64,000 bases of DNA from Armatimonadota bacterium. Its GTDB lineage: Bacteria > Sysuimicrobiota > Sysuimicrobiia > Sysuimicrobiales > Sysuimicrobiaceae. This document shows positions 46,904 through 55,781 of the stretch, in pieces. A program made the position numbers and the translations under genes. The notes under the pieces were generated by a model. It had not been told where the DNA came from. It searched no databases and saw only the letters and a program-made list of their open reading frames with translations. Positions within the stretch are counted from its first letter, which is position 1. The number at the start of each line of letters is the position of its first letter. The stretch is from assembly GCA_025059775.1 (NCBI GenBank), contig JANXCW010000005.1, forward strand, positions 1 through 64,000, in the 5' to 3' direction.

Positions 46904-47290
46904 ATGGCGCGGAAGGGAACCCGACGGCGGCGGGAGCGGAAGAACGTACCCCTTGCGCATGCCCACATCCAGTCCACCTTCAACAACACCATCGTGACCA
47001 TTACGGATCCCCACGGCAACGTGCTGGCGTGGGCGAGTGCAGGTACCCAGGGGTTCAAAGGATCCCGAAAGGGAACCCCGTATGCCGCAGGGCTTGCCGC
47101 GGAGGCTGCGGCCCGGAAGGCCATGGAGCACGGAGTGCGGACCGTGGAGGTGTACGTGAAGGGACCCGGACCTGGACGGGAGGCGGCCATCCGGTCGCTG
47201 CAGAGCGCGGGATTGGACATCAGCCTCATCAAGGACGTGACCCCGGTCCCCCACAACGGGTGCCGGCCCCCCAAGCGCCGGCGGGTCTAG
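46904..47290 (+). CDS. rpsK: 30S ribosomal protein S11
   Basis: The 128-residue protein contains [60 protein letters not shown] and ends [15 protein letters not shown]11 lies on the platform near the mRNA exit. ATG 46904 follows GAGGGAGGAGG. Confidence 0.98.
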   Translation: MARKGTRRRRERKNVPLAHAHIQSTFNNTIVTITDPHGNVLAWASAGTQGFKGSRKGTPYAAGLAAEAAARKAMEHGVRTVEVYVKGPGPGREAAIRSLQSAGLDISLIKDVTPVPHNGCRPPKRRRV

Positions 47291-47314
47291 GGTCCGGAAA
47301 GGAGGAGTGCCCGG

Positions 47315-47941
47315 ATGGGACGCTATACGGGTTCGGTATGTCGGCTGTGCCGCCGGGAGGGCGTGAAACTCTACCTCAAGGGTGAGAAGTGCTACACGGA
47401 TAAGTGCCCTCTGGTCAAGCGGCCGTACCCGCCCGGGATGCACGCGGGGAGCGTGCGGCGGAAGGCCTCGGAGTACGGGCTGCGGCTGCGCGAGAAGCAG
47501 AAGCTGCGCCGCATCTACGGGGTATACGAACGGCAGTTCCGACGGTACTTCGAGGAGGCCGCGAAGGCGAAGGGCGTCACCGGTACCCGGCTGCTGCAGC
47601 TGCTGGAGACACGTCTCGACAACGTGGTCTACCGCCTGGGACTGGCGGGCTCCCGGAAGGAGGCCCGGCAGACGATCGCCCACGGCCACATCGCGGTGGA
47701 CGGCCGCAAGGTCACCATTCCCTCCTACCAGGTGAGGCCGGGACAGACCATCAGCCTTACGGAACGGGGCAGGCGCAACGAGCGCATCCAGGTGCTCCTG
47801 GAATCCCGATCCGCCCGTCCCCCCTCCTGGCTGGAGTTCGATCCGGAGGCGGCCACGGGCCGGGTCCTAGCTCTGCCCAGCCGGGAGGAGATCGATGTCC
47901 CGGTCCAGGAGCAGCTGGTGGTGGAGTTCTACTCGCGATAG
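47315..47941 (+). CDS. rpsD: 30S ribosomal protein S4, zinc-binding form
   Basis: The 208-residue protein begins [20 protein letters not shown] and has four cysteines (C9, C12, C26, C31) in the N-terminal zinc site, as in Thermus and some Gram-positives. The S4 RNA-binding domain follows, with [20 protein letters not shown] and [21 protein letters not shown]4 starts 30S assembly and in some bacteria represses the alpha operon. Confidence 0.97.
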   Translation: MGRYTGSVCRLCRREGVKLYLKGEKCYTDKCPLVKRPYPPGMHAGSVRRKASEYGLRLREKQKLRRIYGVYERQFRRYFEEAAKAKGVTGTRLLQLLETRLDNVVYRLGLAGSRKEARQTIAHGHIAVDGRKVTIPSYQVRPGQTISLTERGRRNERIQVLLESRSARPPSWLEFDPEAATGRVLALPSREEIDVPVQEQLVVEFYSR

Positions 47942-47954
47942 GGGAGGTGGTGGT

Positions 47955-48920
47955 GTGAGCGTGTTCGGTCTGTGGGAACTCACAAAGCCGCGGGTGGAGT
48001 ACGTGGAGCTCTCCGACACGTACGCCCGGCTGGTGGTGGAGCCCCTCGAGCGGGGGTTCGGCACCACCCTGGGCAACGCCCTCCGCCGGGTTCTCTTGAG
48101 CTCCATCCCGGGAGCCGCGGTCACCTCCGTGAAGATCGAGGGCGTGCTGCACGAGTTCAGCACCATTCCCGGCGTGGTGGAGGATGTTACCCAGATCATC
48201 CTGAACCTCAAGGAGCTGGCCGTGCGGCTGCACACGGACAAGCCGAAGCTCCTGCGTCTGGAAGTCCGTGGCAAGCGCGAGGTGACGGCCCGGGACTTCC
48301 AACCGGACGCGGAGGTGGAGATCCTGAACCCGGACCTCCTCATCGCCACCATCGACCGGAAGGACGCCCGGCTCGCCATGGAGGTGGTGGTGGAGCGGGG
48401 CAAGGGCTATGCACCTGCGGAGAAGCACCGTCGGAGCGAGCATGTGATCGGCGTCATTCCCGTGGACTCCGTCTTCTCTCCCGTGCAGAAGGCGAACTTC
48501 GTGGTGGAGGATGCGCGGGTGTCCCACGGCGGGGAGATGGAACGGCTGGTGCTGGAGGTGTGGACCAACGGGGCCGTGCGCCCGGACGAGGCCATCACGG
48601 AGGCCACCCGCATCCTCATCGACCACTTCCGCCTCATCGGCGGTATGACGGAGCAGGGGGCGGTGCAGGAGGGTGCGGTGCGGGATCCTGAACTCCAGAA
48701 GCTCCTCAACACGCCCATCGAGGAGCTGGACCTCTCTGTCCGGCCCTACAACTGCCTCAAGCGGGCCAACATCCATACCATCGGGGATCTCATCCAGCGT
48801 ACGGAAGAGGAGATCATGAGCGTGAAGAACTTCGGAAAGAAGTCCCTGGACGAGGTGGTGGAGAAGCTGGCGAGGCTGGGCCTGTCCCTGCGCAGGAAGG
48901 GCGAGGAGGCCCGGGCGTAG
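47955..48920 (+). CDS. rpoA: RNA polymerase alpha subunit
   Basis: The 321-residue protein has the N-terminal dimerisation domain with RLVVEPLERGFGTTLGNALR and RRVLLSSIPGAAVTSVKIEG. A linker leads to the C-terminal domain LDLSVRPYNCLKRANIHTIG with the DNA-contact arginine, and NFGKKSLDEVVEKLARLGLS follows. GTG 47955 lies behind GGGGAGGTGGTG; a second GTG at 47961 is an alternative. The C-terminal domain can contact upstream promoter elements and regulators. Confidence 0.97.
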   Translation: MSVFGLWELTKPRVEYVELSDTYARLVVEPLERGFGTTLGNALRRVLLSSIPGAAVTSVKIEGVLHEFSTIPGVVEDVTQIILNLKELAVRLHTDKPKLLRLEVRGKREVTARDFQPDAEVEILNPDLLIATIDRKDARLAMEVVVERGKGYAPAEKHRRSEHVIGVIPVDSVFSPVQKANFVVEDARVSHGGEMERLVLEVWTNGAVRPDEAITEATRILIDHFRLIGGMTEQGAVQEGAVRDPELQKLLNTPIEELDLSVRPYNCLKRANIHTIGDLIQRTEEEIMSVKNFGKKSLDEVVEKLARLGLSLRRKGEEARA

Positions 48921-48929
48921 GAGGAAGCC

Positions 48930-49286
48930 GTGGGCACGGGCGTGAAGGGACGCAAACTGGGACGGGACACGGGGGAACGGCGGGCGCTGTTCCGGGATCT
49001 CGTGACCGCCCTGTTCAAGCACGGACGCATCCATACCACGGAGGCGAAGGCGAAGGAGGCGAAGAAGATCGCGGACAAGCTCATCGCCCTCGCCCAGGAG
49101 GGCACCCTCCACAGCCGGCGACAGGTGGCTCGTCTCATCCTGGACAAAGAGGCCTTGCGCAAGCTCTTCCGGGAGATCGCTCCCCGGTACGAGCGAGGGC
49201 GAGGGGGGTATACCCGCATCATCAAGGATCTGCCCCGCCGGGGGGACGCTGCTCCCATGGCGTATCTGGAGCTCCTGGAGAAGTAG
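48930..49286 (+). CDS. rplQ: 50S ribosomal protein L17
   Basis: The 118-residue protein begins [20 protein letters not shown] and contains [20 protein letters not shown] and [20 protein letters not shown], ending YLELLEK. L17 lies near the tunnel exit. GTG 48930 is behind GGAGGAAGCC. It is the last ribosomal gene before the transporter module. Confidence 0.97.
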   Translation: MGTGVKGRKLGRDTGERRALFRDLVTALFKHGRIHTTEAKAKEAKKIADKLIALAQEGTLHSRRQVARLILDKEALRKLFREIAPRYERGRGGYTRIIKDLPRRGDAAPMAYLELLEK

Positions 49287-49292
49287 CTTGCG

Positions 49293-50153
49293 GTGGGGAA
49301 TTCCGGGGACGTCCTCATCCAGCTGCGCGACGTCTCCTACGTCTACCGAAAGGGAACACCCGAGGAAGTCCGCGCCCTCGACCGCGTCAACCTCACCATC
49401 CGGGCCGGGGAGTTCGTGGCCCTGGTGGGTGCGAACGGCTCCGGGAAGTCCACCCTAGCGCGACTGCTCAACGCACTCCAGCTGCCCACGGAGGGAGAGG
49501 TGTGGGTGGCGGGGATGGATACCCGGGACCCCCGCCATCTCTGGGAGATCCGGCGGCGGGTGGGTATGGTTTTCCAGAACCCCGACAACCAGATCGTGGC
49601 CACGGCGGTGGAGGAAGATGTGGCCTTCGGCCCTGAGAACCTGGGGCTTCCCCCCGAGGAGATCGCCCGTCGGGTGGAGTGGGCGCTGCAGGTGGTGGGC
49701 ATGGTGGAGCACCGCCACCGGGAGCCGCATCTCCTCTCCGGAGGCCAGAAGCAGCGGGTGGCCATCGCGGGGGTGCTGGCCATGCGGCCCGAGGTCCTGG
49801 TCCTCGACGAGGCCACCACCATGCTGGATCCTCAGGGCCGCCGGGAGGTGCTGGAGACCGTGCAGCGGCTGCGGGGAGAGCGCATCACCGTCCTTCTCAT
49901 CACCCACGACATGGACGAGGCCGCCTTGGCCGAGCGGGTGGTGGTGCTCTCCCGGGGGAGGGTCGCACTGGACGGGCCTCCGACGGAGGTGTTCCGTAGG
50001 CCCGATCAACTGCGGGCCCTGAGCCTGGACCTCCCGGAGGTCGCCTCCCTCGCCTACTGCCTGCAACGCCGGGGGGTGCGGTTTCCCTCCCTGCCCCTCA
50101 CCCCCGAAGCCCTGAGTCAGGAGATCCTCCGGGTCCGGGAGGGGGTGCGGTGA
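49293..50153 (+). CDS. ecfA1: Energy-coupling factor transporter ATPase EcfA1
   Basis: The 286-residue ATPase powers vitamin or metal uptake by ECF transporters. Walker A is LVGANGSGKSTLARLLNAL, the Q-loop MVFQNPDNQIVATAVEEDVA (the FQNPDNQ form is typical of EcfA), signature LLSGGQKQRVAIAGVL and Walker B VLVLDEATTMLDPQGR. It begins 7 bases after rplQ, the usual location. The substrate-specific S components are not in this window. Confidence 0.94.
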   Translation: MGNSGDVLIQLRDVSYVYRKGTPEEVRALDRVNLTIRAGEFVALVGANGSGKSTLARLLNALQLPTEGEVWVAGMDTRDPRHLWEIRRRVGMVFQNPDNQIVATAVEEDVAFGPENLGLPPEEIARRVEWALQVVGMVEHRHREPHLLSGGQKQRVAIAGVLAMRPEVLVLDEATTMLDPQGRREVLETVQRLRGERITVLLITHDMDEAALAERVVVLSRGRVALDGPPTEVFRRPDQLRALSLDLPEVASLAYCLQRRGVRFPSLPLTPEALSQEILRVREGVR

Positions 50154-51016
50154 ACGAGGGAGCCCTCCTCGCGTGCCAGGAGCTCACCCACGTCTACCTT
50201 GCGGGTACGCCGCTTGCCTCCGTGGCTCTGCGAGGCATCAGCCTCGCCATTCACCGGGGGGAATCCGTAGGAATCCTGGGACCTACAGGTTCAGGCAAAT
50301 CCACCCTGGTGCAGATCTTCGCGGGCCTGGTGCGACCCACAGGCGGACGGGTGTGGGTGGGGGGGGTGGAGCTCTGGACCCGGGGGGTGAACCTGAAACA
50401 GGTCCGACGGCGCATCGGACTCGTCTTCCAGTACCCCGAGCACCAGCTCTTCGAGGAAACCGTGTTCGAGGACGTGGCCTTCGGCCCCCGCAACCTGGGT
50501 CTGGGACCCGAGGAGGTGGCGGAGCGGGTGGAGGAGGCCCTGGCGTTGGTGGGTCTCCCGCCGGAGGATTTCCGAAACCGGTCGCCCTTCTCCCTCTCCG
50601 GGGGCGAGATGCGAAGGGTGGCCATCGCGGGGGTGCTGGCCATGCGGCCCGAGGTCCTGATCCTCGACGAGCCCACCGCGGGCCTGGATCCGCAGGGGCG
50701 GCGGACGCTGTTGGAGCTCATCCGGAAGCTGCGCGCGGATCGCCCGGACCTCACCGTGGTGCTCGTCTCCCACCGCATGGACGACGTGGCCCGGGTGTGT
50801 GAGCGGGGGGTGGTACTCCACCAGGGCCGGGTCTACCTGGACGCGCCCGTGCGGGACGCCTTTCGCGAAGCCGCGCGCCTGCGGGAGATCGGCCTGGATG
50901 TGCCCCGGGTCACGGATGTGCTCCTGCGCTTGCGGGCCGCGGGCTTGCCCGTGCGCACAGACCGCCTCACCGTGGAGGAGGCCTGCGCGGAAATCGTGCG
51001 GGCCCTGCGGAGCTAA
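50150..51016 (+). CDS. ecfA2: Energy-coupling factor transporter ATPase EcfA2
   Basis: The 288-residue partner ATPase has Walker A ILGPTGSGKSTLVQIFAGL, Q-loop LVFQYPEHQLFEETVFEDVA (the FQYPEHQLF form typical of EcfA2), signature SLSGGEMRRVAIAGVLAM and Walker B VLILDEPTAGLDPQGR. GTG 50150 overlaps the ecfA1 stop (GTGA). A 44-bp stretch over the signature region (50616-50659) is identical to ecfA1 at 49756-49799. Confidence 0.94.
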   Translation: MNEGALLACQELTHVYLAGTPLASVALRGISLAIHRGESVGILGPTGSGKSTLVQIFAGLVRPTGGRVWVGGVELWTRGVNLKQVRRRIGLVFQYPEHQLFEETVFEDVAFGPRNLGLGPEEVAERVEEALALVGLPPEDFRNRSPFSLSGGEMRRVAIAGVLAMRPEVLILDEPTAGLDPQGRRTLLELIRKLRADRPDLTVVLVSHRMDDVARVCERGVVLHQGRVYLDAPVRDAFREAARLREIGLDVPRVTDVLLRLRAAGLPVRTDRLTVEEACAEIVRALRS

Positions 51017-51018
51017 TC

Positions 51019-51831
51019 GTGGAGCTCCTGCGCTCCCTCTCCATCGGTCAGTACATCCCCCGGGACTCCCCCGTGCACCGGCTCGATCCCCGCACCAAGC
51101 TCCTGGCCACCACCGTCTTCATGGTGGCGCTCTTCCTCGTCCGGGGCTTCTGGGGGTTCGCGGTGTTCGCGGCCTTTCTCGGTGCCACGCTCGCCCTCGC
51201 CCAGATCCCGATCGGGTTCGCGCTCCGGAGCCTGCGCCCGGTCCTCCTCCTGCTCCTCCTCGCCCTCGTGCTCCAGCTGTTCTTCGGAACCCCCGAGGGC
51301 GGAACGGTGTTGGTGCGGCTGGGACCGCTGGTGGCCACCCGCGAGGGCTTGGTCCAGGGACTGTTTGTGACCGCGCGCCTGGTCCTCCTCATCGTGGGTA
51401 CCTCCCTGCTCACCTACACCACCTCCCCGGTCGCCATCGCGGACGGATTGGAGCGCCTGCTGAACCCCTTCCGGCGGGTCGGGGTTCCCGCACACGAACT
51501 CGCCATGATGATGACCATCGCCCTCCGGTTCATCCCCACCCTGGTGGAGGAGACGGAGAAGATCATCAAGGCCCAGACAAGCCGGGGTGCGGACTTCGAA
51601 TCCGGAGGGCCCCTCCGGCGGGCCCGCGCCCTCCTGCCGGTGCTGATTCCGCTTTTCGTGAGTGCCTTCCGACGGGCGGAGGAGCTGGCACTCGCCATGG
51701 AGGCCCGGTGCTACCGGGGTGGGGAAGGCCGCACCCGCATGAAGCAGCTGCGCTACACCTCCCGCGATGCCGTGGCCGCCGCCGCGGTGGCCGCGGTGAG
51801 TACCCTGGGTTTCGTGTTCGGCCGCCTCTAG
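51019..51831 (+). CDS. ecfT: Energy-coupling factor transporter transmembrane protein EcfT
   Basis: The 270-residue membrane scaffold joins the two ATPases to substrate-binding S subunits. It begins QYIPRDSPVHRLDPRTKLLA, the usual start, and has several hydrophobic helices. The two coupling-helix motifs are IIKAQTSRGADFESGGPLRR and ALAMEARCYRGGEGRTRMKQ. GTG 51019 is 2 bases after ecfA2. The genes that often follow (truA, rplM, rpsI) are absent; the repair operon comes next. Confidence 0.93.
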   Translation: MELLRSLSIGQYIPRDSPVHRLDPRTKLLATTVFMVALFLVRGFWGFAVFAAFLGATLALAQIPIGFALRSLRPVLLLLLLALVLQLFFGTPEGGTVLVRLGPLVATREGLVQGLFVTARLVLLIVGTSLLTYTTSPVAIADGLERLLNPFRRVGVPAHELAMMMTIALRFIPTLVEETEKIIKAQTSRGADFESGGPLRRARALLPVLIPLFVSAFRRAEELALAMEARCYRGGEGRTRMKQLRYTSRDAVAAAAVAAVSTLGFVFGRL

Positions 51832-51896
51832 GATCTTCCGGCAGGAGAGCGCCTCTCCGGACCGAACACCGATGAGAGGAGGCCCACGGAAAAATC

Positions 51897-51925
51897 TTGC
51901 GATTCGAACACGGGTTCGATATGAT
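51897..51925 (+). promoter_or_regulatory. Promoter of the nurA-herA-sbcDC operon
   Basis: TTGCGA (51897-51902) and TATGAT (51920-51925) are separated by exactly 17 bases. The whole spacer is occupied by a LexA-type palindrome. Transcription should start near 51932, 13 bases before the nurA ATG at 51945. Confidence 0.8.
51905..51918 (+). promoter_or_regulatory. LexA (SOS/DinR) box in the promoter spacer
   Basis: CGAACACGGGTTCG is a perfect match to the Gram-positive LexA core CGAAC-N4-GTTCG, and the symmetry extends by one pair to TCGAAC-ACGG-GTTCGA (51904-51919). Lying between the -35 and -10 hexamers, a bound LexA dimer would block RNA polymerase. This predicts induction of the downstream repair genes after DNA damage. 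Confidence 0.8.
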
Positions 51926-51944
51926 CTCGTCTACGGGGGGCCGG

Positions 51945-52955
51945 ATGTTCGGGGAACTGAGGATTCGCCTAGATCCGTGGGATGTGGACTACGGTCCGGA
52001 ACTTTCCGCGGAGGAGGAGCCGGAGGGGCAGAAATCCGATGTGTTCCCGGACGTAGAGCTGCCGGAGCACGCGTGGCAGCCTGTCTACCCCGCGGAGCCC
52101 TTTCTCCTGGATCGCATCTACTTCGTGGACGGGGTGCGGCGCATTGACGCCCGGGTGGTGGTGGAAGGGGAGCCGATCGCGTACGGAGCTTTCGGGAGCT
52201 TCGCGGCGGGAAGCGTGTGCGTGCAGGACGGCGTCGCCCAGTTCGGCCCCTGCATCCTGGATCGGCTCCTCGTGATAGGGGGAGGCAGGTCCTTGGATCA
52301 TCCGATCCCCGTGATGCCCAGGGCCGCCTACCGTCCCGTGAGCACGGAGGGACGGGATTCGGAAGCACCCCTGCAGAAACTGCAGGAGGAGATGCGGCTG
52401 GCGGAGGAGCGTCTCGCCCGTGAACTCGCGGACGCCGACCGCACCCTGGTGGTGGTGGACGGTCCCCTCACCTTCGCGGATCCCGTGCGGGGGGCTGCGG
52501 TGGGCTTCATCAAGCACATCTCCCGCTTCTACCTCTCCTCCCCGAAAAGCCTGGAGGTCCTGCGTGGGCTTCCCACGGGCGCCCGCACACCCCTGTTTGG
52601 CCTCCACGGCGCCCGCCGGTTTGCCCGCTATTCTTGGTTTCTGCGGCTGATCCCTCCGGCAGCGGGCGATCCCCCGTTCTCCGGCATCGTGCGGCTGGAG
52701 GTCTCGGAGACCGTGGGCCGGGAAGCTGCACGGCGGCTTGCGGACGCCACGGCCTGGGCTCTGCCGCGGTTCGTACGGCCCCGGGGTATGGATCCGCGGG
52801 CACCACAGAACCTGGCCCCCATCGGTGCCCTGGAGGCGCACCTGCGCCGGCGGCTTGGGGATCGCCTCCTGCTCCGGCGGCACATCCAAACCCTCATCGT
52901 CCGGGAGGTGCGTTCCCGTGGAGATTCGGATTCAGCCGGAAGCTCGATCCCCTGA
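51945..52955 (+). CDS. nurA: NurA-domain 5'-3' nuclease
   Basis: The 336-residue protein fits the NurA fold. YFVDGVRRIDARV carries the first metal-binding aspartate (D62), and TLVVVDGPLTFADP the second (D172). VGFIKHISRFYL, ARYSWFLRL and a PQNLAPIGALEAHLRRR C-terminal motif are at the expected places. NurA digests 5' strands at double-strand breaks, together with the HerA pump. ATG 51945 is chosen because an earlier in-frame TTG (51897) lies in the promoter itself. The 3' end overlaps herA by 38 bases. NurA is best known from archaea and Deinococcus-Thermus. Confidence 0.82.
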   Translation: MFGELRIRLDPWDVDYGPELSAEEEPEGQKSDVFPDVELPEHAWQPVYPAEPFLLDRIYFVDGVRRIDARVVVEGEPIAYGAFGSFAAGSVCVQDGVAQFGPCILDRLLVIGGGRSLDHPIPVMPRAAYRPVSTEGRDSEAPLQKLQEEMRLAEERLARELADADRTLVVVDGPLTFADPVRGAAVGFIKHISRFYLSSPKSLEVLRGLPTGARTPLFGLHGARRFARYSWFLRLIPPAAGDPPFSGIVRLEVSETVGREAARRLADATAWALPRFVRPRGMDPRAPQNLAPIGALEAHLRRRLGDRLLLRRHIQTLIVREVRSRGDSDSAGSSIP

Positions 52956-54606
52956 GGTGGGTATCCCGGACGGCGGCGTGGTCCTGGGGACCCTGGATGC
53001 CACCCCGTTAGAGTTCTGGATCGGCGTGCAGGAAGGGGGGGTGGTGCAGCTGGACGACCTGGTGGTGGCGGAGACCCGGCTCCCCGACGGGCAACGGGTT
53101 CGGTTCTATGGGGTGGTGGACCAGGTCCGCAAGCGCTACGAGGGCACTTACTACGACAACGACGCCTTCCGGGTTACGGACGGGATGTTGCCCGCAGACG
53201 TCTCCTATGCGGCCCACGTGCAGGTCACCCGCATCGATCCCGAGGTGTTCATTCCGCCCTCCCCCGGAGATCGGGCTCGGGTGGTGCGGGGGGAGGAGTT
53301 CCAGCGGGCCCTGTACTTCGACACCTTCTCCCGCAGGATTCCCATCGGCCTCACCCGCACGGGGGAACCCGTCTATGCAAACCTGGAGTTCCTGGACGGC
53401 ACTCGGGGGGCTCACGTCTCCATCAGCGGGGTCTCGGGCGTGGCCACGAAGACCAGTTATGCCACCTTCCTCCTCTATGCCCTCTTCCACTCCGGTGCTC
53501 TCGGGATGGACGCCACCAATGCGAAGGCCCTGGTCTTCAACGTCAAAGGCGAGGACCTCCTGTGGTTGGACCACCCCAACGCCCGGATGGACGAGGCGGC
53601 CCGCGCGGAATACGCCCGTCTGGACCTCCCCGTGGGCCCCTTCCGCAGCGTGGCCTTCTACGCTCCTGCCAGACGCCACTCCCACATCCCCATCCCGGAC
53701 GTGGGAAGCCGCAGCACCGGTGTGCGGCCGTATCTCTGGACCCTCCGGGAGTTCTGCCGGGAGGGACTGCTGCGGTTCTGCTTCGCGGAGGCGGAAGATG
53801 CCCGGGCCCAGGTGTCCTTCGTGGTGGCCCGGGTGGAGAATCATTTGCGCCGTCTGGCGGAGCAGGGCGATCCCGACGATCCCGGCCTCTCGGTGGAGGA
53901 GCGACGGCTCCGCACCTTTCGGGACCTCGTGGACTACCTGGATACCCCAGTTCTGGACAGCTGGGTTTCTGTGGCACCCGGAACTCTGGATGCCTTTCGC
54001 CGGCGCCTCCATGCCGCCGCGGACCGCATGGGACACCTCGTGCGGGGAGACCGGGAGGCAATGGGGTGGCGCATCGACTGGCAGGCGCAGCAGGTCACCG
54101 TGGTGGATCTGCACACCCTTCCCGCCCAGGCCCAGATGTTCGTGGTGGGGGTGCTCCTCAAGCGCATGATGGAGGAAAAGGAACGGCAGGGGACGGCGCG
54201 GCCCCTCGTGTTCGTGGTCCTGGATGAGCTCAACAAGTACGCGCCCCGGGAGGGCACCAGCCCCATCCGGGATGTGCTGCTGGACATCGCGGAGCGGGGC
54301 CGGTCGTTGGGGGTTTCCCTATTCGGCTGCCAGCAGACCGCGAGCGAGGTGGAGCGACGTGTCCTCGCGAACGCGGCCCTCAAGGTGGTGGGCCGCCTGG
54401 ATCCCGCGGAGGCGGAGCGGGGCGAGTACGGTTGGCTCACCCGCACCGCCCGGCTGCGGGCGCAGCTGCTACAGCCCGGAACCATGATCGTCTCTCAGCC
54501 CGACATCCCCACCCCGTTGCTGGTGCGCTTCCCCTTCCCCGCCTGGGCCACCCGGCAGAGCGAGGCGGCGCTGCCGGAGGACGAGGATCCCTTCGCGCGC
54601 CTGTAG
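52918..54606 (+). CDS. herA: HerA-type hexameric DNA-translocating ATPase
   Basis: The 562-residue protein starts VEIRIQPEARSPEVGIPDGG (HAS-barrel-like N-domain). The P-loop is unusual: SISGVSGVATKTSYATFLLY with K178, lacking the usual Gly-Lys pair. FNVKGEDLLWLDHPN follows. Walker B is LVFVVLDELNKYAPREGTSP, then AERGRSLGVSLFGCQQTASE, a sensor-like stretch of the FtsK/HerA superfamily, and a PGTMIVSQPDIPTPLLVRFP C-terminus. HerA forms a ring that drives DNA into NurA for end resection. GTG 52918 lies inside nurA, behind GGGAGG. Confidence 0.85.
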   Translation: MEIRIQPEARSPEVGIPDGGVVLGTLDATPLEFWIGVQEGGVVQLDDLVVAETRLPDGQRVRFYGVVDQVRKRYEGTYYDNDAFRVTDGMLPADVSYAAHVQVTRIDPEVFIPPSPGDRARVVRGEEFQRALYFDTFSRRIPIGLTRTGEPVYANLEFLDGTRGAHVSISGVSGVATKTSYATFLLYALFHSGALGMDATNAKALVFNVKGEDLLWLDHPNARMDEAARAEYARLDLPVGPFRSVAFYAPARRHSHIPIPDVGSRSTGVRPYLWTLREFCREGLLRFCFAEAEDARAQVSFVVARVENHLRRLAEQGDPDDPGLSVEERRLRTFRDLVDYLDTPVLDSWVSVAPGTLDAFRRRLHAAADRMGHLVRGDREAMGWRIDWQAQQVTVVDLHTLPAQAQMFVVGVLLKRMMEEKERQGTARPLVFVVLDELNKYAPREGTSPIRDVLLDIAERGRSLGVSLFGCQQTASEVERRVLANAALKVVGRLDPAEAERGEYGWLTRTARLRAQLLQPGTMIVSQPDIPTPLLVRFPFPAWATRQSEAALPEDEDPFARL

Positions 54607-54608
54607 CG

Positions 54609-55781
54609 ATGCGCATCGTCCACACCAGCGACTGGCACGCGGGCCGGCTGTGGCGACAGGTGAACCGGCTCCCGGAGCTCGCCACCGCCCTGGAGGATCT
54701 CGCGGACTTCCTCGAGCGGGAGCAGGTGGATGTCCTCCTCATGTCCGGGGACGTTTTCGATTCTCCCCTTCCACCCGCGGAGGCGGAGAAGGTGGTCTTC
54801 GAGTTCTTCAAGCGCATCGGGATCGCTGGGGTGCAGAGCGTGGTGGTGGCAGGGAACCACGACAGCCCCGTGCGGCTTCAGGCGTGGGGGACCCTCGCGG
54901 AACTCGTCCACGTGCGGGCCGTGGGCCGGCCCCTGCGGGCGGAGGAGGGCGGGGTGTTGGAGCTCGTGACCCGATCCGGGGAGCGGGCGGTGGTGGCCGC
55001 GGTGCCCTTTGCCCCCCCGGGGGCCTTCGTGCGGGCCCTGGATCTCGCGGGGACCGACACCCAGGTCCACCAGCGGTACGCACACCACCTCCAACGCATC
55101 GTGGAACACCTCTGCGGGCGCTTCCGGCCGGACGCGGTGAACCTCCTCGTGGCCCACGCCTTCGTGGAGGGCGCGGTGCTCTCGGGGTCCGAGCGGGAGG
55201 TGCACGTGGGCGAGGCATGGGCTGCCACGCCCCAGACCCTCCCTCCCCAGGCCCACTACGTGGCCCTGGGCCATGTGCACCGCCCCCAGCGGATCCCCGC
55301 CTCCCCTGCGCCTGCGGAGTACGCGGGAAGTGTGCTGCAGCTGGACTTCAACGAGAGGGGGGAGGAGAAGTCCTTCGTCTTCCTCCCGGAGGTGGTTCCG
55401 GGTCGGCCCGTGCGTCCTGAACGCATCCCCTACCGGGGAGGAAAACCTCTCCTGGAGGTGCGGGGCAGCTTGGAGGAACTGGAGCGCCGGGCCTCAGACC
55501 TCCGGGGGAGGGGGTGGATCCGGGTGACCGTGCCCCTTCGCGCTCCGGATCCCGACATCGGGGCCAAGGTGCGCCGGATCCTTCCGGAGGCCGTGGTGGT
55601 GCGGGTGGAGCTCCCGGAGACAGGGCACACGCCCTCAGCTCCGGAGCGCCGCCACCTGAGCCCGCTGGAGCTCTACCGGTGGTTCCATCGCGCCCGGTAC
55701 GGCACGGAACCCTCGGAGGCCCTGATGGCTGCCTTCGAGCGGTTTCGGGAGCGGGCGGAGGAGGCCACGTGCGGCCGCTGA
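54609..55781 (+). CDS. sbcD: DNA double-strand break repair nuclease SbcD/Mre11
   Basis: The 390-residue phosphoesterase has the metal-site motifs in order: IVHTSDWHAGRLW (D8, H10), VLLMSGDVFDSPLPP, VVVAGNHDSPVRLQA, VAHAFVEGAVL and YVALGHVHRPQRI. It forms the nuclease half of the Mre11-Rad50 complex that opens blocked or hairpin ends. It begins 2 bases after herA and overlaps sbcC by 13 bases, so all four proteins should be made together. Confidence 0.93.
   Translation: MRIVHTSDWHAGRLWRQVNRLPELATALEDLADFLEREQVDVLLMSGDVFDSPLPPAEAEKVVFEFFKRIGIAGVQSVVVAGNHDSPVRLQAWGTLAELVHVRAVGRPLRAEEGGVLELVTRSGERAVVAAVPFAPPGAFVRALDLAGTDTQVHQRYAHHLQRIVEHLCGRFRPDAVNLLVAHAFVEGAVLSGSEREVHVGEAWAATPQTLPPQAHYVALGHVHRPQRIPASPAPAEYAGSVLQLDFNERGEEKSFVFLPEVVPGRPVRPERIPYRGGKPLLEVRGSLEELERRASDLRGRGWIRVTVPLRAPDPDIGAKVRRILPEAVVVRVELPETGHTPSAPERRHLSPLELYRWFHRARYGTEPSEALMAAFERFRERAEEATCGR

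Noticed and set aside
51897-51944. Earlier TTG start for nurA
   Set aside because: It would place the start codon inside the -35 hexamer and translate the LexA box; the ATG at 51945 fits the promoter and the protein family.
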